Below are positions 25,469 through 35,686 of a DNA stretch of 64,000 nt, piece after piece. The translations under genes were made by a program, and so were the position numbers. This stretch comes from Selaginella tamariscina (Eukaryota > Streptophyta > Lycopodiopsida > Selaginellales > Selaginellaceae), in contig PUQB01000353.1 of NCBI GenBank assembly GCA_003024785.1, positions 1 to 64,000 of the forward strand, given 5' to 3'. Every line of letters starts with the position of its first letter. The first letter of the stretch is position 1. The notes under the pieces were generated by a model. That model worked only from the letters and a program-made list of their open reading frames with translations. It was not told the origin of the DNA and did not search any database.

Positions 25469-25929
25469 GACAACGCAAGGAGAAAGCTCGGTGGTTTAGG
25501 AAAGCAAAGCAAAAGATTAAACACACTTTCTCTTACCAAAAAAAAATTACAATCGTTAACAATAAACGTGAATACACGTTTGTATATAATTAATTCTATG
25601 CTGCCCAGTTCACAGTGTTCTTAATGATGTCCTCTCTAGTATCACCGATTTAATTTAATTTCTACCTTTTATGATTTGAAATATCTTCACATTTACCAAT
25701 TATTCACATATTTTAAAATAAACCCTAAATATTAATGTCACATTTATTCCGTAGGGTTCACTGTTTTCATTGCGGCTAGGGTTCTTTCAATCTCAGATCT
25801 GTTTCCACTACGGCAGATCCAGAGGGTTTCTTCAATTTCAGATCTCAGAGTTACGGTTTCCACTGCGGCGCCATCCATTTCGACTCGATTCGTGCAGCGC
25901 CCAAGTATAACAATGGAGATTTCTGTTTA

Positions 25930-26790
25930 TTAGGGTCTTCTTATTTGTGCCGACTAAGAGCAACGGCACCATCCTGGTTCAGTCGGCAAACACAAGGTAT
26001 CGTCGATTTATTTATTTTTTTCCTTGCGGCTCAAGTATACGTGTCACATATTTTTTTTTCAGAGTTAATGGGTCTTTCCATTTGTGCCGACTGAGAGTGA
26101 CGGCACCATCCTGGTTCAGTCGGCAAAAACAAGGTATTTTCGATTTGTTTTTTTTTTGCTTTCTGGCTCAAGTATTTGTATCACAAGGTTTTTATTTTCA
26201 GAGTTAATGGGTCTTCCCATTTGTGCCAACTGAGAGTGACGGCACCATCCTAGTTCAGTCGGCAGCCACAAGGTATGTTCGATATATTTATTTTTTGCTT
26301 TCTGGATCATGTATTCGTATCACATTGTTTTTTTTAGAGTTAATGTGTCTTCTCATTTGTGCCAACTGAGAGTGACGGCACCATCCTTCTTCAGTCGGCA
26401 GCCACAAGGTATTTTGAATTTGTTTATATTTTGCTTTGCGGCTCAAGTATCCGTATAACAATGTTTTTTTTTCAGAGTTATAGTGTCTTCCCATTTGTGC
26501 CGACTGAGAGTGACGGCACCATCCTTCTTCAGTCGGCAGCCACAAGGTATTTTGAATAATTTTTTTTTTTTTTGCGTCTCAAGTATTTCTTTTAAAACAG
26601 TTAATGGGTCTTCCCATTTGTGCCGTCTGAGAGGGACGGCACCATCCTATCTCAGTCGGCACCATTATCTCTTCAGTGCCGTCTGACAGAGTCGGCACAA
26701 ACTATCTCAGTCGGCAAGTTTTTTCTTCTACATCTCTCTCCGACTGAGAGGGTCGGCAATATTTAGCTTGAGTCGGCAACCACAGGGTTA
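25930..26790 (+). repeat. Central array of ~135-bp repeats with TGCCGACTGA/TCAGTCGGCA dyads and exon-like borders
   Basis: Six units start near 25931, 26070, 26205, 26342, 26482 and 26607 (spacing 139, 135, 137, 140, 125). Each contains TTGTGCCGACTGAGAGTGAC, GGCACCATCCT and TTCAGTCGGCA, giving an inverted repeat of TGCCGACTGA with TCAGTCGGCA about 20 bp apart. The first five end ACAAG followed by GTAT, and units two to five are preceded by a poly-T tract and an AG, so each looks like a 60-70 nt exon between introns. The last unit degenerates into clustered CGACTGAGAG and TCAGTCGGCA words up to 26790. The array separates the two divergent genes of the transposon, so it is probably their shared promoter/leader and may bind an element-encoded protein. 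Confidence 0.8.
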
Positions 26791-26874
26791 GTCATCTTTG
26801 TTTTTTTTTTTTTTTTTGTCTCCTAATTAATTGACTTGTGTGTTTGCTTTCCAGAGTTTACAAAATGGTGAGAG

Positions 26875-29800
26875 CTTCAAAACGTCTACTAGAGACTGCG
26901 CCTGATGAAGAGCCACGGGAAGAGAAGAGGATATCGAAGTAGAAGCGAGGCAAGAGAGGAGAACCATCTAATGTAGCAAAGGAGGATCCTCCAGTGACTC
27001 AGTCTGGAGTAGTAGCAGTTGAGCAAGAACAGCCTCCACCCAACAATCACAGATTTCCCGGAGAGCTCGTCGCAGTTGCCTCCTTCATCCGCTGAGGTTG
27101 CAGTCCTGAACGAGCAAGTGCAGATGACAGAGGCAGCTGAAGCTAGCAAGGACGACTTGGAGGAGGCAGTCAGCAAAAATAGAGGCCGCGGGAAAGCTGA
27201 TTCAAAAGGCAAGAAGGCGAAGAGCGATAAGGAGCCGAAGGTGTTATACAGCATACCGGCTAGCCTGCATTTGGAGAGCTCAGCGAACCTGCTCGACAAA
27301 ATTACTATCAAGGGACTTGGTGATCCTCCTGATGTGCCCATCTGCAGAATACATTCCAACGAGGTGGTTCGACGAGTGAACCCAGGGGACTTGGACAGGC
27401 TGGTGTCATCATTGAAGAAGGCTGGTTATCTACGCAACACGGCCTTGTTCATTCTGTCCATCGGAGATCGACTCACTGCTGAGGAGCTATCGGAGCTGTC
27501 GAAGGACACGATTCAGTACGAGTAGCACCGGTCTTTCGAGCAAGCTCTTACTCAGCCGGAGTACAAACAGTGGGCTTCAAGGCTCTCAAACAGGAAGTTT
27601 AGCTGCTGGGACGGGAACCATAGGCTACAGGCTTTGCAGAAGCTGTACCGAGAGGATGCAGAGGACAACCAGCGATGGGCTATTCGCGTTCGATCGAGTT
27701 TCATCTCCACGGAGAACCTCGACATTCTTCAATTGGTTTCGATGTTCCAATCAATTAACATGTGAGTATTTTCTTTTCTTTTTGTTAAGAGTTTAGACTT
27801 ACAGTTTTCGTTGAACAGATCTTCAGCAACATCTGTGGAAACAACGCCCACATATTCTCCTCGCTGTAAAGGCGGTCTGCACTAGTACAGAAGGAACTCA
27901 GAAAATCCTCGAGTCACTCACGGAGGTTGATCATCTTGAGGTGCGGAAGTGGAAGGAGAGTTCATCAGGAAAGACGGTTGGCATCCTCTTCCGAACCTGA
28001 TCTGCGCAAAGATACTTTTCAAGGTAACCTCCGATTTAATTTATAGGAAAGAAATTTTTAACTTGTTCTATGTGCAGAACGAGATCGACGATGATCTCGA
28101 CAGAGCAGTCACCAGTGCTAAGGGCAATTCACAGGTTGAGGTGAACCTAAGCAGCTAGTGTACAAGAAGCATGACAAGCGTATGCACAAGTTCCTCTCCA
28201 TCATAGACCCAGACTTGGGGGAGGAGTGGTTCCAGAAGGTGACAAACATCTCTCATAAGCAGTGTCGCTGGATGGGCATTGAGAAGCTGTATGCGATGTC
28301 AAGGGCGAAGATTCCAAACATGCTGCGACTCCGATACCTGAACAAGCTCACCCGTCTCGAATCCAAGGCAGAACAACAGACACTTGGGCTACCGGGCATG
28401 CAGGACAAAGAGTGGATCAAGTGGTTCACCTTGGACTTATATTGGAAGGCTGTGCGCGAGGAAGCCATTCAGATCCTTAAGGGGTTGCGAGAGGATGGTG
28501 AAGAAGTTGGAACGGATGTCGACTTCATGAGCTGGTTTGACGAGATGAGAATTCGGAGCAAGTGCCTGGTCTTTCAGCCCTTCCATGACTGCATACGGTT
28601 CACTTATTCGATGGAGCCGAATGAGTTTCTGGAGCGTGAGGAATCTGCGCGTCGGATGATATGGAGGTAAGCTTTCAATCCAGCATTGCTACTGTCTGAC
28701 TTTGTGTTGCAGGTTCATACTGGCGAAGCAAATGACACCGTCCCATACGATGAAGCTGTGGACAGATCATACAAGCGAGCCTCACATGTGGTCGAAGAGC
28801 AGAGGAGCTCTAACACCGTTCGAACGGGAGCATGTTCCATTCTGGCTCGACTGTCCGTCGCAACAGCCACCAGCTTGGGAGAGCACACTATTCGACATGC
28901 ACGCCAATGATCTACCAGCGATTGTTTGGGAGCCAGAAGTAGAGGCTATCAAGAAGAGCAAGATGAAGAAGACGGTGCGGAAGACAACTACACCTGCAAA
29001 GGGATCGGGAGCGGGACCAAGCTCTTCTACAGCACCTCCGCCGGCATTCGACTTTACAATCAATGAGGTACAGCCACTTGTAGCTAGTTTGGACATCAAG
29101 GACGACCTGATGACCTTCATCCCGACCCTGGCTGCATCCCGTGGATCCTACGACCTAGCTGTGTGCGACATGGAGGAGATGAGCAGGTCTTTCTTCGAGC
29201 CAGGTGCTTCCCAGACAGAGGTGTACACCAAGCTCCGAGAACAGGTTGACAGACTACATACGGTTGAGTCACAAACGTTGTTCCAGGAAGTGGTAGGTGA
29301 ATACGGCTTCAACCTCATCATCCTCGACTTGCCCAATGAGCTTGTATATGGAGGTGCTAGCATCAACAAGGACATTGTGCAGCTAGATCCGGTGAAGTTT
29401 GAGGAGGCCTTGCAGTTCAGTGGAATGCACTTGGCAGCGAGTGGTTTCATGGTCGTCTTCGCGAGTTCTCCTTCTGTTTCGGCGGTGATTCAGGCGGCTG
29501 CAGTAATCAACTTGGAGGTTGCAGGGACTTACAGCGTCTACCGTGCACGAGGCTGGGGATACCGTGACAAAATTAAGGTAAGCTAGCTATTCAAGTTCAA
29601 GTTTAACTTGGTCTATGTGGCAGGATAACTTGTTAGTTCTCTTGGTGCTGCAAAGCTCTGAGAAGAAGTCGAAGAGGCCAAACCCTCTGGCGTTGACGAA
29701 CACGATCCTCGTCGACACTGCCGACCGTTATCAGGAGGCTTGGTAAGGAAGTGCTTTGCTATGTTTATCCTAATGGAAGATTGTGCAGGATTATGATTCA

Positions 29801-30086
29801 ACCGAAGAGTGTTCGACTCATGCAGCTTTTGATCGAGCGTCTCAGTAGACCTGGCGACCTAGTCTGGGATATTGGTTCCGGAACCGGGTCATCATTGTTA
29901 GCTGCCGTCGAGCTCGGAAGGAATATTATAGGAACCGAGAAGAGTTTCGAACTCTCTAGGTTGGCAACAAACAAGCTTGCAGAGAACATTAGACCAGAAG
30001 AGTTACCTACTCAAACACCTCCACGTCCAAGCGTAACTGGTGGTTCGAGAACTGCAGCTTTACTTAAGATGAAGAAGAAACTTTAG
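26875..30086 (+). pseudogene. ParB-like domain fused to beta-class N4/N6 DNA methyltransferase, transposon-encoded
   Basis: The ATG at 26875 follows an AG acceptor (CTTTCCAG, AGTTTACAAA). A basic, low-complexity N-terminus leads into a ParB/sulfiredoxin-type domain: VPICRIHSNEVVRRVNPGDL and LDRLVSSLKKAGYLRNTALF near 27340-27450, then FSCWDGNHRLQALQKL near 27600, the hallmark GxxR-type motif. A long middle region (28160-29040) is unassigned. The C-terminus has FNLIILDLPNELVYGG where methyltransferase motif IV is expected, and after introns PGDLVWDIGSGTGSSLLAAV and ELGRNIIGTEKS, matching motif I and the following strand. Motif IV before motif I defines the beta class, typical of bacterial and phage ParB-methylase fusions. 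Motif IV reads DLPN rather than DPPY-like. In-frame stops at about 26940 and 27525 and a shift near 27045 break this copy. Introns lie near 27763, 28024, 28668, 29577 and 29745. Confidence 0.72.
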
Positions 30087-30164
30087 CTAATGTATATTGA
30101 GTAATAAATTAAGCTAATATAAAAAAAAATTAAAAAGAAATACAACAGTTTTAATAGAATTCTT

Positions 30165-30240
30165 TTTTGCCGACTGAGGCCAATACTGCCGACCAGAAAG
30201 AATATTCCAAAATATTCTAGAATATTCTTGAATATTCGAG
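30165..30240. promoter_or_regulatory. Right subterminal region: GCCGACTG words and heat-shock-element-like array
   Basis: TGCCGACTGAGGCC and TGCCGACC lie at about 30168-30195, echoing the central array. The stretch 30215-30237 reads TTCtaGAAtaTTCttGAAtaTTC, five alternating pentamers at perfect 5-bp register. The left end has the same pair of features (GCCGACTGG at about 22233-22262 and pentamers at 22181-22210). Confidence 0.5.
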
Positions 30241-30245
30241 CCCAG

Positions 30246-30280
30246 GCCTCCTGGGCCCCAAGCCTCCAAATGGCGACACT
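30246..30280. repeat. Right terminal inverted repeat of the transposon
   Basis: Reverse complement begins AGTGTCGCCATTTGGAGGCT and continues to CCCAGGAGGC, matching the left end imperfectly. Confidence 0.65.
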
Positions 30281-30290
30281 CCATAACGAG
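30281..30290. repeat. Right target-site duplication
   Basis: Exact copy of CCATAACGAG found at 22086-22095. After it the acyl-ligase exon repeat resumes with ACAGCGCGCCAATGTACATC. Confidence 0.8.
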
Positions 30291-30445
30291 ACAGCGCGCC
30301 AATGTACATCTGCACAATTTATTGGCACTGGATATCAACGAGAGCTTAGGATCGATCCATGTAGGAGGAAGAATGGGATGAGGAAGAAGAGGAAAACGTA
30401 ACCAAAACCGAGAAGCCATTGGAGAGGTAATGAGACAGCGCACAG
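30291..30445. repeat. Third copy of the acyl-CoA ligase 5' exon segment
   Basis: Homologous to 21849-21985 and 21986-22085 and in the same orientation, now separated from them by the transposon. It includes the TTATTGGCACTGGAT, GAGCTTAGGATCGATCCATG and GAAGCCATTGGAGAGGTAAT blocks. Confidence 0.85.
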
Positions 30446-32274
30446 GATTTTAAAGTTTATATAGTTCAGAGAGAATATTTGATATTTGTTCTATTTGAAT
30501 ATGTTTTTAAATATTTTACTGTGAATAAAGTTAATAAAATATTATATGTTTGTGCTTGTTCCAGTTGTTTGAATATTTAAAAAAAATTTGTCGTGAATTG
30601 TTATTTAATATGTAATGAAAAATATTATAAATATAAATTTGTTTATTCAATCGTTAATAAGACATTTATAATTATGATACTTGATTAAGAATTAAAATTA
30701 AAGATATTTATAAAGACTCATTAATTAATGATTAATTTTCTTTATAACGATTTTATAAACTTTTGACACACTTAATAAAAAAATTAAATCATATAGTTAG
30801 AAGAGAAAAAATAAACACAATCTATATGCATACACCAATTAAAAAAAAGAAAAAAATGATTTTTTTATAATGATTTTATAAGCTTTTGACACATAAAAAC
30901 TTAATAAAAAAATCGCATCATATATCAAGAGAAAAAATAAACATAATCAATATGCACACACCTAATTAAAAAAAAGAAAAAACAACTCAATATGCACACA
31001 CCAAAAAAAAAAAATCGTATAATTGAGAGAGAAAAAAACATAATCAATATGCACACACTTTAAAACTTTGTAAAGAATATTTTACATTTGTTTTTTGAAT
31101 ATTTCTTAAAATATTCTGTCGTGAACTGCCATTCAATACGTAATAAAAAATATTACAAATATACATTTATTTTATTCAATCATTAATAAGACATTTATGA
31201 TTATGATACCTAGTTAATATCAAGAATTAAAATTAAAGATATTTATAAAAAGACTCATTAATTAACGATTGATTTTCCTTTAAACGATTTTTAAACATTT
31301 GACACATCAAAATTTAATTAAAAAAATCAAATTATATAGTTGAAAAAAAATTAAATCATATAATTGAGAGAAAAAATAAACACAATTAATATGCACACAC
31401 CCAATTAAAAAAAAAAAAGAAAAAAAAACTCATTAATTAACGATTGATTTTCTTTATAATGATTTTATAAACTTTTGACACATAAAACTTAATAAAAAAA
31501 AATTAAATCAATAGTCAGAGAAAAATAAACATAATCGATATGTACACACCTAATTAAAAAAGAAAAAAAAGACTCAAATTAATGATTGATTTTTTTATAA
31601 TGATTTTATAAACTTTTGACACATAAAAATTTAATTAAAAAAATTAAATAATAATTAAGAAAAAATAATAAACAAATGAATATACACACACCCAATTAAA
31701 AAAGAAGGAAAAAAACTCATTAATTAACAATTAATTTTCTTTATAACGATTTTATAGACTTTTAACACATAAAACTTAATAAAAAAAATCAAATCGTATA
31801 GTCAAGAGAAAAAAAAAAAATCATGTACATACCCAATTAAAAAAGGAAGAAAAAACTCATTAATTAATTATTGATTTTTTTATAACAATTTTATAGACTT
31901 TTGACATAAAAATTAATTAAAAAAATCAAATCACATAGTCAAGAAAAAAAATAAACACAATCAATATGCATACGCCAAATTCAAAAAAAAGGAACAAAAA
32001 ACTCATTAATTAACAATTGATTTTTTTTATAACAATTTTTTAACACAAAAACATAATAAAAAAATCAAATCTTATAATTGAGAGAAAAAAAAACACAATC
32101 AATATGTACACATTCAATTCAAAAAGAAGGAAAAAAAAAACTCAATATGCACACACCTAATTAAGAAAAAAGAGCTTATTAATTAACAATTATTTTTTTA
32201 ATAAAAAAAATCAAATCGTATAGTTGAGGAAAACAAAATAAACAGAATCGACATGCACACACCTAATCGTCCCT
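30446..32274. repeat. AT-rich ~145-bp tandem array
   Basis: About ten degenerate units share TCATTAATTAACGATTGATT, CTTTATAACGATTTTATA, CTTTTGACACATAAAA, TCAAATCATATAGTTGAGAG and ATAAACACAATCAATATGCA followed by CACACCCAATT and an A-rich run. Unit starts can be seen near 30718, 31255, 31430, 31570, 31715, 31857 and 32003. A longer flanking block (30490-30720) recurs at 31075-31260, so a higher-order duplication is present. No coding potential is seen. Confidence 0.75.
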
Positions 32275-34178
32275 TTAAACCACGTCCTTAACCTTCTGAT
32301 CAACAATATGCTCCTGTTCCTCTTTTGGAGAGCTGGTTGGAGATGAATATCCAAACGTGCTTGCAATGGAATGTATGAACCTGGAGGTTATACCTGGCTG
32401 TTCGTGAGTGTTTGGAGCCTGGTTCTCTTTAGAAGGGTTCTCTTCCTGCTCCACCTTTCCCTCGTTACCGCTGCCCTGTTTCGTTACTTCCTCGGGTTCT
32501 TTCGACTCATCAGACAGTGCCTTCTCTTCTGGTTCCACACTCCGTTCCGGACCTTCGTTTGAGGGCTGCATGTCTCTTTGAGCATCAGCAAAGCCTTCAT
32601 CAGTGTTATTAAGCTCGGTGTCCTTATGTGCTTCAGTTGTCTCAGAGAAGTCCTTGCTTGAAGGCTCGGTGTACTTATCTGCTTCAGTTGTCTCAGAGAA
32701 GCCCTTGCCTGAAGTGTCCATGTACTTATCTGCTTCAGTTGTCTCAGAGAAGCCCTTGCCTGAAGGGTCCGTGTACTTATCTGCTTCAGTTGTCTCAGAG
32801 AAGCCCTTGCTTGGAGGCTCGGTGTACTTATCTGCTTCAGTTGTCTCAGATAAGCCCTTGCTTGGAGGCTCGGTGTACTTATCTGCTTCAGTTGTCTCAG
32901 ATAAGCCCTTGCTTGGAGGCTCGGTGTCTTTATCTGCTTCAGTTGTCTCAGAGAAGCCCTTGCTTGAAGGCTCGGTGTACTTATCTGCTTCAGTTGTCTC
33001 AGAGAAGCCCTTGCTTGAAGGCTCGCTGTACTTATCTGCTTCAGTTGTCTCAGAGAAGTGCTCGCTTGGAGGCACGGTGTCCTTATCTGCTTTCGTTGTC
33101 TCAGAGAAGTCCTTGTTTGGAGTATTTATAGCATTAACATTTGCAGAACTTTCGTCCTCCAGCTTTGACTCAGCTGATGGTGTCTCTTGCTCCTTCAGTT
33201 CCTTCTCATCTGGCTTTGCATCCATAATTCCTCCTCCAGATTCCTCCTTCAGTAAAGAGTTCAAGTTAGAGTAAAGACATGCGCCTTTTATACATCTACA
33301 TGTGTACACAAATACATGTGTTCGTGTATATATATAAACATGTACAAATGTTGGAGCTGTCTTACCTGATTAGAGCTTGAAAAACCTGCATCGAGCATCT
33401 GAGAGGGTTCTCCTTCCTACAAGGACGAAGTACAGTGATTTATACAAAAACTCAATATCTGTGTCAGTACTTGCTAATACCTTACTAAAGCTCGGTGCAT
33501 CCACGTCATCTCCTCCAGAGATTCTTTCGTTTTCTCCAAGTTTTGACTGAAAATATTCAGCTTCAGAAAATGTGACACACACAAACACAGAGAGAGAGTC
33601 ACACCTGGTTTTGTTGCTGGCACGTCCTCGTGACGTTCTTCGGAACTTGGCACTTTGTTCTCATTTTCTCCAAAGCTCACCTACAAGAAGTCATCATCCA
33701 AGTTAAGTCGAGAAGTGGTTATGTATATTGAATATCTATGATAATACCTGTTCAGAACTAGGACCTTCAGACTTCGGCATTATGTTAGTGCTTTCACTTC
33801 CAAGACTTGTTTCCTCATGCTCGTTCGCGTCCTTTGCCTACAAGTTAAAGTTTAACAACCTATAAACTACAAATACTTGCAAAACACACACATACACAAC
33901 GCACGCACATTAAATGTTCGTGATATTACCTGTTCAGAGTTTCGGAGCTTCCCCAAAGCTGGTTTTTGCAGGTTCATAAACATCCTTCGCCTACAAACCC
34001 TACGATTTTAATCACACAGACTAGAAAACCAGCTTTCAAAATCTTACCTCAGAAGACATAGAACTTGGAGGCAAATCCATATCACGTGAGCTTTCAGTTG
34101 CTTCCTCATTAGTCTTAGCCGGCTTCTCGCTAGGTTCCTCACTGGCATCCTTTTCCTATGACCGTATAAGTCATTTTC

Positions 34179-34224
<46 letters not shown>

Positions 34225-35686
34225 CAAAAGTTACCTCATTGGACATGGAGCTTGGAGGCATATCCATGTCACGTGCACCTTCAGACGTCATCACATTGCT
34301 TTGGTTGTTAAAGAAATCAGTTCCTTTGTCTCCACCTTCTACAGCTGGCTCTTCCTTCACATCTTTAGCCTGTTAACAAAATTAACTTAACTACACACAG
34401 ACACACGCTTGTGCACGCACACACAGAGAAAAGACTAGACTTTCGTTCTTACCTCAATATCACGGCTTTCGGAAGTTGGTTCCTTATCCTTTGAAGACTT
34501 GATATCAGGCTCACCAGTGTAGAGGTTGCTAGATGACAATGCTTGGACATCTTCATTGCTCAAATCCGGCGATTTACCGTCTTTTGATGCAAAGATCGAC
34601 TCACCTATAGTGTTACCATTATATAATTATATGCTACTATTGTACCGTGTGCTGTGTGCATGTGTGTGTTGTGTAGATATGCTACATAATATATTCTCAC
34701 CTTCAGTGGTAGGACCTGGACTCTGTGGCTCTTCAGGGCTGGGAGCTGGAGTGTGTGGCTGCTCACCACCAGCTTTCTCTTCATCCAATGACTCCGAAGA
34801 TTCATCACGCTGCTCAGTTTCAGTAGCCTTTGAATCACGCGCTCCCTCACCTTCATGTTAATGACATTTTGATTTTATCATACTACTTAGTTTTCATTTA
34901 TCTATGCAATTATGCTACTTAGTTTTCATCTACTTACTTTCATCCTTGTAGTGATACTCCGTGGGAACAGCTTGCAGAGCACCTGGAGGAGCGTCGTGAT
35001 CAGGCTCATGCTCAGCTATAGCTTTAGACGGCAATCCCTCCGTCAGATTATCTCCTAAACCTCTCCCGCACCACTTCCTTCGTGATCTACAAATGTACAG
35101 AGTTATCAATATTACATGAAGTACAAACACAAACACGCACACATGCACAAGCGTATACAAGCAAGAATTATAAGTACCTCTGTTCTCAGCACTCTTCTGT
35201 TCCATAAGGGCCATTTCGTCCAGGGGTACATTGAGATCCTGCAAACACATCGAAAAATATCTACCGTGAGACACAGTATTGTATGTATATATTTCACAAA
35301 TACAGTACACACCCAAATAAATTACCTTCGAATCCGATGCAGGAGCATCGACGGGAGATGGTGTCACTTCATCTTCATATTCCTCCTCTTCTTCGTCCTC
35401 CACAGTTCCTGGAGGGGATTGATCCACAAGCTCCCGCTTCGCTGCTTCCCCACTTTCACCATGACCTTTGGGTTTCAGCTTGGTCCCCAGACTCTTCACC
35501 TTTCTCTTCGCCGACTCCTTCATCTTGTGCAATACTGATTTCTTCTCCGGATCACCCGATCCAGCAGCCATTTGTGGTTCCCCAACTGGAAAACAATCAC
35601 AAATATCTTCAGAAATTTGCATATGAGAGAGAGATTAATATACCAATCGTAGTATTGGATCGCTCACCTTGTGGCTGTTCCTGCAT
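32275..35686 (-). CDS. LTI65/CAP160-like dehydration-responsive protein with 17-residue tandem repeats
   Basis: LTI65/LTI78 (RD29) and CAP160 proteins are hydrophilic stress-induced proteins without a known catalytic role. The start ATG at 35686 opens a tiny exon (MQEQPQ) with a GTGAGC donor. Exon 2 reads KKSVLHKMKESAKRKVKSLG, a basic stretch ending KPKGHGESG, then an acidic VEDEEEEEYEDEV block and SPVDAPASDSK. This basic-then-acidic N-terminus resembles the LTI65 start. Several short Glu/Ser/Pro-rich exons follow (35050-33400). The last exon (33228-32275) has about ten copies of a 17-residue unit, TTEADKYTEPSSKGFSE, at 33120-32625. The protein is very hydrophilic with no membrane segment. 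ACGTGG cores lie upstream (36180-36257). Family assignment is by N-terminal resemblance and composition, so moderate; reality of the gene is high. Confidence 0.6.
32625..33125. repeat. 51-bp coding minisatellite
   Basis: About ten direct copies of a 51-bp unit such as CTTATCTGCTTCAGTTGTCT plus CAGAGAAGCCCTTGCTTGAA and GGCTCGGTGTA. Length is a multiple of three in every copy, so the reading frame of the stress protein is kept. Copies differ by a few substitutions. Confidence 0.9.
34172..34220. repeat. (CT)n microsatellite in an LTI65-like intron
   Basis: About 22 CT units close to a splice donor of the minus-strand gene (GTAACTTTTGGATG, then GA repeats). Confidence 0.9.

Larger units (their letters stand above)
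22096..30280. mobile_element. 8185-bp Mutator-like DNA transposon encoding a transposase and a ParB-methyltransferase protein
   Basis: The element is bounded by a perfect 10-bp duplication (CCATAACGAG) and imperfect terminal inverted repeats of about 35 bp that share GGAGGCT and GGC(T/C)CAGGAGGC. It contains two divergent genes: a MULE-type transposase with zinc clusters and a SWIM finger on the minus strand (25468-22310), and a ParB-like plus DNA-methyltransferase protein on the plus strand (26875-30086). The intervening 25930-26790 segment is a repeat array. It sits between copies B and C of a repeated exon segment of the acyl-CoA ligase gene. Both genes have frame breaks, so this copy may be inactive. 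Two nested elements were considered, but one duplication and one inverted-repeat pair enclose everything. Confidence 0.8.

Noticed and set aside
25930..26790. CRISPR-like array
   Set aside because: Regular spacing and dyads invite the idea, but the units are about 135 bp, spacers are themselves similar between units, and the setting is a plant nuclear transposon.
22096..30280. Two nested transposons rather than one
   Set aside because: Only one target duplication and one TIR pair were found, the central array faces both genes, and the GCCGACTG core is shared by the middle and both ends. Not fully excluded.
32603..33274. Long open frames antisense to the LTI65-like gene
   Set aside because: They are shadows of the 51-bp in-frame repeat; the minus-strand frame has the N-terminal family features, splice sites and an acidic hydrophilic composition.
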